From contig JASWJB010000061.1 in the NCBI GenBank assembly GCA_032433595.1, positions 1-64,000 of the forward strand: a stretch of DNA of 64,000 bases, in the 5' to 3' direction. The notes beneath the pieces were generated by a model, which saw nothing but the letters and a program-made list of their open reading frames with translations, did no database searches and had not been told where the DNA came from. Position numbers and translations under genes: made by a program. Position 1 is the stretch's first letter. Every line of letters starts with the position of its first letter. Positions 1-10,839 of this stretch are shown here, piece after piece. Origin of the DNA: Conoideocrella luteorostrata. Lineage: Eukaryota > Ascomycota > Sordariomycetes > Hypocreales > Clavicipitaceae.

Positions 1-359
1 TTTCAAACCCAAAGTAAAATAAAATGCTGATGAGATGATCTCGCTTCTAGTTCAAATCACATAGCCAATTCCTGGCAAACATCTCAATTACATCTCTTAC
101 ATGTCTGCTCGTGCTTCTAGCAGTTCCACTAGTTTTGCCGGCTGCAACAAGACTCAGCTCGTCACGGCGTTTCACCCACAGCAAGCGCCAGCAGTTTCAA
201 CAACACCACCAGTATCAGAAGCAGGAGCACGGGAAAGGAGTAGCAGCTTAAACGAATTATCTTGTGGTACCGAGAAAAAAGACGGTTCTGTCGTCATTCC
301 CGAGCTCCCTCATTAGGTTCCCGGCCTTCGTAACCTGCTTCCTTTTCTGTGGGACTCAA

Positions 360-1564
360 ACGCCTTTACATTGACGGCATCGAGATTGGTGAAGCGGATT
401 GATTCTCGGAAGAAGCTGTCTAGCAGCGGGAGGCTGTTGAAGTCGAACCCCTGCTGCTGCTGCTTCTCGATCTCGTCAGTCAACGCTCAACAAAAGTCGT
501 CGTGGATGCAGATATCTTCCAACACAGTAGTAGGCGTCTGTCAGAAGCAATTAGTAGTGATAACGACAGAAGGAAATGCCGTAGCCGACTGACCATTGCC
601 AGTTGATGAACAGTGCTGAACCAAATGGCCATGATCTCGCCAATCATTCGAGCCGGTGACCAAGGGGTCTTGCGTGGAGATGTTGTCAATCAGCCACTGC
701 ATGCAGTCAACCTGGCATAATTGTGAGCTTTTTATGTTAAGACTATTAAAAGTTATGGTCTTGACGCACAGGGACATCTGTGTTGTCTTCTGAGCGGCGC
801 TTGGCTAGGCGTTGTGTGACAATAGGCTCGAGATGTTGGTAGAGCGTCTTTGCAGCGCGATGTCGGCGAGTCACTATAGTAGCCACAAGCCTGCGATTCT
901 CAGTATCAATGAGAAAAGCAGCTTGTGATGACGCAGAAACTCACAGCTTCATGAAATTCTGTGTTGTACGCAGAAACTCGGCCGTCATTATCACAGTCTG
1001 GAGGAACTCGAGTGCTGCCGCCGTGAACTCGGCGTTTTCGCCTGCGTCGAAGTTTCAGCTCTGGCAGGACCATGGTCGTCACAAAACACTTACTCAGCTC
1101 CCGGCCAAAGAATGTGAAACAATTGACTTCGGTGACGAGGCGCTTGACCATGGGGAAAAAGTTTTACGTAGGAAGCCCTGTTTCGTTTTGTCAGTTCCTC
1201 TGAGCCCGCGTAAGAGCCAATGACGCGCTTACCGTCTCGGTCGACGTTTTGAAGCTCTTTTTGCAGGGACGCCCTTATGATACTCTCGAGTTCGGGCTGG
1301 AGGCGCTGGAGATTTGAAGTGAGCAGACTGCGAAGAGTTCGAACGAAGCCAGTGCCCTCAACACCTCGTGTATCCTGCCATGTAATCCAACGATAAGAAT
1401 CCAGTACCTATAAAGGCTATGTAAGTGTCTGGAAGCGAGCAACGTAATGAAGTTGGCAAGCTTACGTTTCCTGATAAAATAACGCCCAACATCGCTTTCA
1501 GTAAAGAAAGCGCAAGCAGTGCGACGAGCGCCAGCACTGCCATCAACACGGATGTCATGATCAC
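360..1564 (-). pseudogene. Cytochrome P450 pseudogene
   Basis: Reading down the minus strand, a hydrophobic N-terminal anchor (about 30 residues from 1564) is followed by P450-like blocks: a WQDTRGVEGTGFVRTLR-type segment near 1320-1390, a VKRLVTEVNCFTFFGREL segment near 1090-1150, a C-helix/F-helix-like stretch, and a SLPLLDSFFRESIR segment (K-helix ExxR, about 400-440). The N-terminal beta region is mostly missing. An in-frame TAA precedes the FPMVKR block (about 1165), later blocks lie in different frames, and the heme-binding Cys loop was not found before the similarity ends near 370. This supports a decayed P450. Family and former substrate cannot be stated. The exact borders are estimates. 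Confidence 0.6.
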
Positions 1565-2175
1565 AGCTCTGCGTTTGCTTCAGTATCAGGGCCTATGTCT
1601 AGGTCATCCCATATGGAAGCTACTTGCTTAGTTCGATTGTTGTTTGCGCACTTTAACTCGGTATTATTTATGTACCTAAAGTCCCATTGCAAGGATATTT
1701 ATGGAGAAAGATACGCTTGCCGCCTTAACCCTCTCAAAGGGATAGCGCTATCGTACTGTCTTGGTCTTGTATCCCGACGATGCCGTGTAGCATCCGACGT
1801 TGGGGTCCGGTTAAGAACTGGCGCACCCATCTCCTCCAATGTACCCCTAGGTACGGAGTACAAACAGTAGTTTCCTTCGCACCCTTGATGAGATAGGTTG
1901 GGGGCCATTTTGCTTCGCATTCTAGCGTATCACTTTATCGCAAGAGCAAAAGCATTCTGTGCCCGGCCGGATTAAGACGTCTCGGGTCTGTGGATTGCGC
2001 ATTGGGAGGAACATGGTGCAGCGTCATTTTGCCCACGGCTGTTGGACTTTTCTTTCCGTACTACGACATCATTGTGTCCATTTGCTATTTTCTTCACATC
2101 CACGACTTTTAAAGTCACGAGTTGACCCTTTTCACTTTTGCTAATCTTTTGGTATCCAATATCGCATCCAGCAAA
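1565..2175. other. Intergenic, no gene seen
   Basis: No convincing coding sequence on either strand. The only notable element is one TACGGAGTA half-palindrome at 1852-1860, a motif repeated across the window. The right end probably holds the promoter of the rhodopsin-like gene that starts at 2176. Confidence 0.5.
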
Positions 2176-3689
2176 ATGGACCAAATCCCGCCAGGCACGG
2201 ATCTCTGCACGGTTCCCGCTGGTGTGAGCCCCAGCGGCGACCCGCCAAACTTCGTGAACCCTGTCAACTTGGAAGAGCCGACACTGATTGTTGGCATCCT
2301 GTTTGTCAGTGTGTCTACAATTTTGGTGTTTCTCAGGCTCATTGCCAACCGAAAAAAGCTACAGTTACCTGACTGTAAGTAGTGACAATGTCAACCGCGA
2401 CCGCATGGGCTAACATTTCTACTAAACTCGTAGACTTTACTATTGTCGGATGGATCGGAAGTGTTGTTTACACGGCTGTCGTTATTGCCTGTGAGTAGCA
2501 CATGAAGTCTCTGCCGCAGGCTGATATACTCACCATTTGCAGTGCGTAGATACAGTCGCCATCACTGGGACGTGCCCGCCTGCTGGTACGTCAGCAATGA
2601 GTTCTGGAAGGTGTGTCCCCTTATGAACAGTAATGCGATTGAATAGCGGAGCTGATCAGCCAACGTAGCTCATCTTTGCGCAAAACCTTATTCTCGGCCT
2701 GACCCAATTCTTCTCCAAGAGCGCAATTCTCATCTTATACTTTCGGCTATTCGCTGTTAACAGGAAGATGCGCTGGGTGATTCTCGCAGGTCTTTTTTTT
2801 GGCGCCCTCCTTTACCTGCCGTACCTGTTCCTGGCAGCGACATTGACAGTTCCTTGGAAAGGCGAGCAGTGGAAGGACCTCGCGACGAATGGCCGGGCGC
2901 AAAGAATGACTTATTTCGGGCCCATTCATGGCGTTTGCGGCATCTTCCTCGACATTTATATCCTCGTTGTTCCCCTTTTCATTGTCAACGGACTCCACAT
3001 GACCACAAAGAAGAGGCTGCAACTCGCCAGCATCTTTTCTATTGCTCTCCTGTAAGGCCGCCACCCATGTGCTTAAGTAATGTAGCACTGACTTTTTTCT
3101 TTTCCATAGTGGCGTCATTGCCAGTGTCTTTGCTTGCTACTGGCGCTTCATCATGTATACTGGCGGAAAAGAAAAAGACTATACCTGGGCCGAGTCTCAG
3201 CTATTCATCTGGGTGTAAGTGATGTCCGACCCCATTTAGCTCCCGCACTACGCCACGTAATTAACACGATACAGCATGATTGAACACGACAGCGCTCTCA
3301 TCGTGGGCTGCATGCCTGCGGTGGCAGCGCTCATCCGCGTCGACATCATTGAGTCGGGCCGCCTCAGCAGGCTGTTGAGCAAGACGTTTTCGACCTTCCG
3401 GCCCACCCGAACAGACTGTTCAACCGGCAACACCGAGAACGCCAAGAACGCTAACAGCGACAACATCTACAAGAATCCCTCGGACAACAAGAGCAGTATT
3501 CCCGACCAGCAGTCCCTCAGCGGCAGCTACTATGAGATGCACGATGATTTCCCTCGCTCACACACCCGCGTCAAGTCAGCGTCAGGTGATGGCTGGCCTC
3601 TTGACGGAAACGAGGAGTGCCGGGGTATTGTAAGGACTATTCATATTACCCAGACTCAGCAGATTCAGCACAACCAGTCGAGGCAGTAG
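2176..3689 (+). CDS. Rhodopsin-like integral membrane protein (SAT4/PTH11-type)
   Basis: Six exons (2176-2374, 2434-2490, 2543-2610, 2669-3051, 3110-3214, 3275-3689) join with matching phases into a 408-residue protein. It has about seven hydrophobic segments. Family marks are the DYFTIVGW block after TM1, CWYVSNEFWK before TM3 and the EHDSALIVGCMPA block in the last TM. The C-terminal tail is long, hydrophilic and Ser/Asn-rich, as expected for a cytoplasmic tail. The family (fungal rhodopsin-domain, SAT4-like) includes orphan GPCR-like receptors of the PTH11 group, but most members have no known ligand. No CFEM domain is present. The start ATG is the first in-frame Met after the upstream stop that precedes a hydrophilic N-terminus. 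The gene appears intact. Confidence 0.88.
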
Positions 3690-4000
3690 GCTTGGTTGAC
3701 TCTTCCGCCCAAGTAGAAGGAAACAAGCCGATTTTGTACGTAATTTGGTGTCAGACATCACAAGCAAGATTGTCACGAGAAATATAAGTGGTTACAAATG
3801 CTTCTCAAAAGAGTGAGTTCTTTTTGTGTGAGATAGACTATCATATTCATTTACTTGAGTCTCCTAAATTTATCAGTGATTCTAAGTTTAAAGAGAAGAG
3901 AAATAGAAAGCTGAAGGATAACGATAGTCAAAATGGCCTTTCGCCTTTCATACACCAGGTAGACGCGCAGTTGCGTTGTTCACACTCATCAGTAGGGTGG

Positions 4001-4085
4001 GTGTCACACAAAAAATGGCGTAGCCAGAGGCCACTTTTCATGTGTAGTTATGACCCTTAAATAGGCTCATAATTTTCTGTGACAC
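4001..4085. repeat. MITE-like element, copy 1
   Basis: An 85-bp sequence with perfect 8-bp terminal inverted repeats (GTGTCACA ... TGTGACAC). Its interior (AAAAATGGCGTAGCCAGAGG and onward) recurs at 4401-4466 and 5593-5674. It has no coding capacity, as expected of a miniature inverted-repeat element. Confidence 0.7.
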
Positions 4086-4400
4086 ACTCCCCTAGCTTGG
4101 ATTGCAAGCTGCGATCAAAGCTGAACCCATAATGTTGCGCGCCAGGTTTACGTATGTTGTCGTTTGGTTTTTGCCTTTCTAGTGGGCCGGTGACCCTTCG
4201 CGGTTATAGTGGAACTGCGACTATGCTCTTGTTGCACTAGTATAGTGGACTCGTTCTGCTCCGTAGTTAATCTAGCAAACTCCGAAAAATCTGCCAAGTC
4301 CAGGGTTTAAACTTAAATGGTGTTATCTATGCAGTAATTTTAGCACTAGGAAGTTACAGGGCGTTTGCTAACTAGGCTATGGACCCTCCCGGGCTCATAA

Positions 4401-4466
4401 CTGTCACACAAAAAATAGCGTAGCCAGAGGCCACTTTTCATGTGTAGTTATGACCCTTAAATAGGC
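4401..4466. repeat. MITE-like element, copy 2 (3'-truncated)
   Basis: Near-identical to 4001-4068 (one difference in the AAAAATAGCG block), but the right end with its inverted repeat is missing after AAATAGGC. Same orientation as copy 1. Confidence 0.7.
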
Positions 4467-4741
4467 ACCATCACCCGCTGCAGAGACGTTTTGGGGTGGC
4501 GGAGGTAGCCTAGTGTACGGAGTAATATGGTTTTCTTACTGTGCAAAGGTGCCAGTACGATTCGAGCGGGAGAGCCACACACTGTGGGTGTGATCCACGA
4601 AACCGTACAAACTTAGTCGGCGTCATAAATCGTGCACAAAGGACGTGCTAGCTGTTCTTGTCCGCTAAATTCCGTAGGAGATTATAGAAAAGTATCCACT
4701 TTTCATAAATCCCTTGTTTGTCAGGTTTTCTAGGTACCACG

Positions 4742-5074
4742 CTAGTGTAGGGGTCCGCAATAGGCCAAAATGCTGTGAAAAAAGCAAATTCTACTGTTTT
4801 TTGGCTCCAAAGATTGTCGGCAGCAGAATATGCCTACTAACTTTGCACCTGGACTAACTACGACAGTACAAAGAAATCGCCTCATAGGACTCCACATATA
4901 TTTTGTACTGCACAATGCGGCCGGCAATATTAGCCAGTCATCCAGCAGGATCGGAAGCTTCTGCCGACTCCGTGCATAAATTCGCAGCAGCACAGTTATG
5001 AAGCTGATTGCGAAAAGAACAGCGGTGATAACGATGAGGGAGGAAGCTGAATGATTAGATGGAGCGTCGGACAT
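4742..5074 (-). pseudogene. Rhodopsin-like membrane protein fragment
   Basis: From an ATG at 5074 the minus strand encodes about 50 residues like the first exon of SAT4/PTH11 proteins: a Ser/Asn-rich head, one TM segment (LIVITAVLFAISFITVLLR), then a basic loop and the family motif LDDWLILPAAL. After that the frame continues into non-homologous residues and stops at 4742. None of the other six TMs are visible downstream, so this looks like a truncated relic. A short coding first exon with lost partners would look the same. Confidence 0.55.
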
Positions 5075-5592
5075 GTTTATGAAGCGTGTCCAGCACTTCA
5101 CAATACTAACGATATAGAGTTAATTGCTATTACAGCTACTCGTTAGATTAATTCATTAGATACAGAAATGAGCAAGAAGGGGAATATAAGAGACGTGTGA
5201 TTCGGTGAGTACACAGACGCCGTGAGGAGAAATAGAAACGGCCAAGAGGTAAGAAATAGATATCATATGTTGGGTTGGCTGGCATGTTTTGGACAATGGG
5301 TAACTAGAATATGTGCCTTAGAGACGCACCCTCTGAATGGTGCCAGATGCGGTCGTTACTTCCCAAGGTGTTTGATGCAACTAGGCCGAATCTTACCGCT
5401 ACACACCAGTGTCGCTACATGAATAACATGAGTTTGCTTAGAAGTATGAAGTAGCGTGCAGAAGGGGTAGTGAGAATTCCGTTGGATGAAATAGGTATCA
5501 TCCGCTGCTGAGGATACCATCAAAAAATCGTGCTTCTTTATTTTCAGTTCAACGTTTCATGATAGGATGCGTACATACACAAGCATATAGAG

Positions 5593-5674
5593 CCACATAA
5601 AAAACGGCGTAGACAGCGGCCACTTTCATGTGTAGTTATGACCTTTAAATAGGCTCATATTTTTCCCTGTAACA
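5593..5674. repeat. MITE-like element, copy 3 (diverged)
   Basis: A diverged copy of 4001-4085. It retains AAAAACGGCGTAGACAG, the TCATGTGTAGTTATGACC core and AAATAGGCTCAT, with decayed ends. Confidence 0.65.
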
Positions 5675-5828
5675 TCTAGCTTATGGCTGTGCCCAACATA
5701 TCGCCGAAAGAGCGTTGCGCTTTCTTTCGTTCGCGGTTAGGGGCTGCTAAACATACCCATTTACTTCGGCGCGATCCACAGCCAGGCTTGTGATTCCGAG
5801 AAGCTAGCTTGCAACTCTTATCCCATGC

Positions 5829-7394
5829 TCACATGCGCCAATCACCAGCAAGCCACCTCTGCAAGATACGATACGATCCCTACCTCACATCGCCTGGCAC
5901 AGTATGACCAGCACCGTCGACTGCCACAAAGGCAAGACGCCCGCTGCTTGTGGCTTTCCACTCCCCAGTTGCAGCCAGCGCAGCTGGCAATGGCTGCCAC
6001 TTCTTGATGGCGTACTCTGCCTGTTCTGTCCACTTGAGCCGATCATACTGCCACTTTGTACCAGGCGTGGTCACAAGGGGGTCTAGGTTGCCGTTCATAA
6101 CCAGCAGCTTTATATCGGCCACGCTATCCTCGGCGGCGTGCTCTTCCAGCACATCAACGAGTTCCCGCGTCGTCGGCTTCCAAAGAGCCCCTTGGCTGAA
6201 GGTGGCGAAAAAGCGCCGTCCCATAAGGTCAACCTGAAAGGAAGGGTCCTTATCCAGCGCTTTCTTGACCCATTCTTGGTTGAGATATGACGTGACGTTG
6301 CCCTTGCAAGGGTCCATGCAATCGAGATAGCTGTATTTTAGATCGCACTTTTTATTAACTAGGACGTATATCAAGTTAGCATCCTCTTCAGACGCAAGAG
6401 AGTCAACCTCTTTTGATGTTGGCTTACTATTTTGTGTATGCCGCCTCCCAGCTGCTACCTCGGCCTTGTACGCGGCGTTGATGTACCGATCTCCGTAGTC
6501 CCAGACGGCGTTGCACTCTGCGCTTTCCCCATAGGCAAGTTGGCAGCTTTCTCCGAGCCGCTGCAGCTCGGGGAGATGGAGCGCAATCTGCTCACACGCG
6601 GTAGCGTTGAGAATGCCCTTCTTCTGCCTATCGTCGCAGAAGAGTTCATACATGCCAACAAAGGGACCTGTGAAGTCAATAACAGCGTCCACTAGGATAA
6701 GAGACTCGATATTGCCCCAGAATGCCGTCTTGGAGTCGAACCGCCGCGACTCCAGGATATGATGGAGGTAAACAGGGCCGTAGTGCCCGCCATACGATTC
6801 CGCCGCAATATGAATGGAAAGATTCTGTTTAGCTGGGAAAACGTCTGAAAAGAAGATGTTCAGGAATTGCTGGAAGTCCTGAGCGGTATCTTCTTCCCGA
6901 GCGGCAAGTGTGAGACCGTCTGCAAGGTGCGATAGACCGGCTCCGGCGGGCTGATCGAGGAAGACTAGGGACGCATTATTGTTCCACGACCAAGGGTTGG
7001 GCTCGGCCTTGTCGACTTCAGGTAGAAGCCAGCAGGGCCCAATCTCGTCAAATAGGCCCAAAGTTGAAGATGCGCCGGGTCCGCCATTCATCCAGAGGAT
7101 AATGGGGTCATTTTCTGGATCATTGCGGCTCTCAAAGAACCAGTAGAAAAGGTCGTGACCGTCTCTGACATTGACAGTACCGGTCCATTGGGACTCGCCG
7201 TACGTGGGACATGTCGAATTGTCTTGTTTCTTCTTGGTGAAACGATCGCCCTGGAGGGTCGATTTCCTAGCGGTTGTTCGTATTTTTGCAAGTTGGTGCT
7301 GATTAGATGAAGCAGCAGGGACAAGAAGCGATCGCTGTATAGCTCCTGCGCCACCCAGGAAGGCAGCCAGGATGAAGGAGGTGAGGGCTCGCAT
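5829..7394 (-). CDS. Serine carboxypeptidase (S10), C-terminally shortened
   Basis: A single-exon reading frame from the ATG at 7394 gives 504 residues and stops at a TAG at 5880-5882. Residues 1-18 form a signal peptide, so the enzyme is probably vacuolar or secreted. S10 marks are WMNGGPGASS (about 101-110), the nucleophile motif ESYGG (Ser200), the acidic residue in NGNLDP (Asp438) and the His in DGAGHTVPGD (His497), so the full catalytic triad is encoded. If the TAG is read through, the same frame continues 16 residues (LQRWLAGDWRM-like end) to a TGA at 5829-5831, matching the usual C-terminal helix of the family. The stop therefore appears to be a nonsense change that removes the tail. 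A 30-bp intron there would be too short to be likely. Activity of the shortened form is uncertain. Confidence 0.88.
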
Positions 7395-8315
7395 GTTGGC
7401 AGGGGCAAGCTATACCTGTCTTGTGATTTCCGGTAGAAAAGCAATCAATATAATCGACTCGCTACTCGCTACCCTGAAGTGCTGTCGCGAAGATGCAGTG
7501 AGTGCACGCACGGCTGCGGAGTGCTACTCTCTCGCCGTTGACGTTAATTACGAGCCGTGGGCGGTGCTGACATCATTTCAAGGACCAACATAGCTGGAAA
7601 TGCGGGGTGGCAGCATTTCAGCCACTCTTGGTGTTATCACGCTTTGTCGGCACAAACCGGAGGCTGGCTATGCAATGCCTAGCCAACACCGAGCGACAAA
7701 AGCCCTTCGTTTATTCCAAATTACCAATCGAAAGCATGCACGGAAGAGGATCACAGGCAAGAAAGCCGATGGCAGGCACTGTGCGGTATGAGCCGTTTAT
7801 CGAGCCATTCATTGCGCCGTTTCATGTACCAGATGGATGGATGGCTTAGGCCGGTACGGAGCAGAACACTCCCCCATTTTCTTTTCGAATGCCTGACGCC
7901 AAGCGTCCATCTGATTGTCAGTTCCTCAGCCTGTAATCTGGGGCAACTAGCTCCGTGCCTCATCTGGAACCTTCCCAGATTTAGAACCTAGACAGGAGGT
8001 AGCAGGTCCACTTCGGGCACTACGTCGCCTAACGCCCGCCCCCTTCAACTTGGCAGCTAGTTAGGGAGTACTAGGAGCAACGCTTCAAGATTGAAGTAAA
8101 GGCATGCAAGCAAGAGTAGATATTCGTGAACGTTAGCGGCATCTCCAAAAGAATAAGGAATTTCTCGTCAATTGGATATGAGCCCAGGCATTATTAAAAC
8201 GGTCTCTGCAAGGGGCAGGGTAAAGCCAGCATCTATCGCCTTCTTACGCCGCGCTAAAGCATCAACAGTCAAAGCAAGCTAATTCTACTGTGGTTGACTC
8301 TCACCCACAATCACG
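7395..8315. other. Intergenic, no gene seen
   Basis: No recognisable gene. It holds the promoter of the carboxypeptidase on its left and possibly that of the collagen-like gene on its right. Confidence 0.4.
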
Positions 8316-9658
8316 ATGGTCGCTCGCGATGCAAGGCCTTGGGAGCCCAGTGCGTACGAACAGAGGGCGTCTGATACGTCCATCGCTAAAGGTGGCTCCG
8401 GTCAAACCTCTGCGGCGCAGGTGAGCCTCAAGAAATATTCAAGATCGCGTTGGGCGGGCGTGAGACGGTTAGCGAGGAACGCTAATGGATCATGACACCC
8501 CGCAGTACGCCATTTGATAGCAACCCGGGCTATGAAGTGGCCCACATCATCGGAGAATGGCCCAATAATTTAACAGCATGGCAGAGGTGCATATTTGGAC
8601 GGACGCGGCATCATGATTGGATCACCATATCGACCCCTGTCGCTAAGTCCTCCTCGAGGTTCTTTAATGCTGGATCGGACAGACATGAGTCCCCAAAGCA
8701 AACTTTCCTTGTCAGAAACAATAGGCGTTTTGATATCACTTGCTTACAGTTAACGAAGAAATGCCACCGCTCAAGCATACTGGCTGGCCGACTTCTCCTT
8801 CGGGAGGTTCAGCGCTTGTACCCGCAAGTCACGTACACTTACAGCGGCGCTCATCTGACTCCTCCAATCAGGCTTTGCTTGGTATCGCCATTTGTCTTCT
8901 CATAATGGCCATTCTCCTTTTTATTGTCATTGGTATTTATGTTTCCCAAAAGCTTCAGAGATTTGAACAGCATATCAAAGCTCAGATAAGGAGAGTCAAA
9001 CGCGCTGTACCCGATGGCCGCGAAGGCCGCGATGGCAGAGATGGGTTACGTGGCCCGCCTGGTGATCGTGATGATGGTGGCGAGGCCGGTGTTAATTTAA
9101 ACGACATATCGCCAATTACTGAAATGGAACATAGAAGTATTAACTATGCCCCTCTACCGGCTCAATCATCTCAACCTGCTCAACAAGTTCAACCAGTTGA
9201 ACTAGCTCAATCACAAACAAAGTCCACATCTCACGGATTTACTAGGACGGTTTCGACTGCTGCAAACGGTGTAAAAATCATGGGCTCATCATCGGCCGCC
9301 AAGCGTGAGACAAGACGAGAGTACAGGGCGATTGCACCCAAGCCATCAGCTACAGGTAAGAAATTGCTTCACAAGTCAGTTCATAATAGGCTAATCTTGA
9401 AGCAGCGACTCGCTCTGTTGGCACAACGAATAACGGAGATTCTATACCCTGCGTCAGGGACGATGTATGTAAACGACGTTTTAATACTCAAGAGAAACTT
9501 AAGTGAGCTCAAACCGCTTACATATCTGCTATGTAAAACGCTAATACAGCTGCAGAGATCACTTGGAAAATCACGTGTGTAAAACTTGCGGGAAACACTC
9601 TCCAGGCAGAACTGATCATAAAAGACATGTAAAACGACACACCAGTAATAGACTTTAA
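8316..9658 (+). CDS. Single-pass membrane protein with collagen-like stretch and C2H2 zinc finger
   Basis: The main coding part starts at the ATG at 8761. Exons 8761-9355, 9403-9502 and 9550-9658 (two 47-bp introns, each with a GCTAAT branch site just before the acceptor) give 267 residues. Layout: Pro/Ser-rich head; one strong TM segment (39-62); a basic amphipathic stretch (63-83) that could be a short coiled coil; six Gly-X-Y triplets (86-103, GREGRDGRDGLRGPPGD); a Gln/Pro/Ser-rich linker; and a C-terminal region with one textbook C2H2 finger (CKTCGKHSPGRTDHKRHVKRH) preceded by a degenerate one. Without splicing the finger would be out of frame. An upstream ATG at 8316 opens a 35-codon exon ending in GTGAGC, but I could not join it in phase, so the true 5' end is open. 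No known family was recognised. The function is unknown. Confidence 0.6.
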
Positions 9659-9686
9659 CGAACATCAGAGGCACTCTCGACGCTTG

Positions 9687-9689
<3 letters not shown>

Positions 9690-9718
<29 letters not shown>
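9690..9718. repeat. (GA)n microsatellite
   Basis: About 14 uninterrupted GA dinucleotides just downstream of the zinc-finger gene. Confidence 0.95.
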
Positions 9719-9884
9719 CGTTGTGCGAGGAGTCTGCGATGTATGGATGGGTAGAACCGGGGGGCAGGGCGACTACGTATCTAGTTCAATTCGATAGATA
9801 ACACAACTGTGTAACAAACAGCAGTATAAGAGGGCAGTGATCAAATGGTCTAGCATTTACATAATATGTACGCACTATAGATTT

Positions 9885-10839
9885 TTACTCTTTAGATAGA
9901 ATTACTAGATAGTCTTTAACTAGATCACTTATCTGAAATTATTATTTACTTAAATTATTATCTAGTTACGATCTACAATCTACGACCAACGTGACACTAA
10001 CCCATTGCTCAGACCGACGTCCTGTAATATCTGCCAACATAATTCTAGGCTAGGTTTATCCTCGGACCAATCAAAGCCGTCACAGCTAAGCAGGTTAAAG
10101 CGGCCAGAGCTCAGGATCTCGTTCAAGAAAGGAAGTGGAGCTGTTAGTTTTCCTCGCTGGATATGGCTGTAATTAGCCCAGGTCTTGTAGCCGGAACTCC
10201 AGAAAAGGGCGTTGCCAATAGCGACGACTACCTGTGGCGGTTGGCGGCATCATGCATTCGGATCGGGGCATGCAACGCCAACCAAGTAAACTGTTGGTTT
10301 CAAGTGATTAACGTGGCATCTCTGGCGTCGATCATCATTGGTGCGACTCTGGAGCCGAAGTCGGTGAACGAAACAGCCAATACAGTGACAGACGCAATAA
10401 GATGGCATGACATGGGGCCAGTTCTGGGACATTCTGAAGAGGCTTGGTTACAAACTCGAGTCTCTGCCCTCATCGCATTAGTTATCGGCGATCCGGAATG
10501 ACATTGAACGGCAGCAAGAACACCCCCTGTGACCACTAGCACATAAATACGCAAAACACTGTAAGACATGACTTTAATGTTCGCCTCATGTCCTGCTTGC
10601 AGATATTACCTAACCATATTACAATTGACTGCAGCTCAAAATATCTTGCGGATTACCTGTGATGGCTGTGATTGGTTCAAGGATAAATCTAGCCTGGATT
10701 TATGTTGGCAGATATTACAGGACGCCGGTCTGAGCAATGGGGTTGGTGTCAACGTTGGTATTGATGTTTAAGTAAACAATGTATTCAAGTAAAAATCTTT
10801 GTTGAAGACTATCTAGTCATTCTATCTAAAGAGTGTAAT
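9885..10839. mobile_element. Non-autonomous element with long terminal inverted repeats
   Basis: The left arm (about 9885-10100) is repeated in reverse complement at the right end (about 10640-10839). Blocks shared between arms include CTCTTTAGATAGAAT, ACTAGATAGTCTT, CCATTGCTCAGACCG, CGTCCTGTAATATCTGCC and AACATAA. Arms of roughly 200 bp are somewhat diverged. The interior of about 540 bp has one open frame (10163-10501) without recognisable similarity, so the element probably lacks its own transposase. Long arms of this kind are seen in Mutator-like and foldback elements. The superfamily cannot be fixed without the full-length parent. Confidence 0.75.

Noticed and set aside
10163..10501. A 112-codon frame inside the long-TIR element
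   Set aside because: No similarity to a transposase was recognised, so it is not annotated as a gene.
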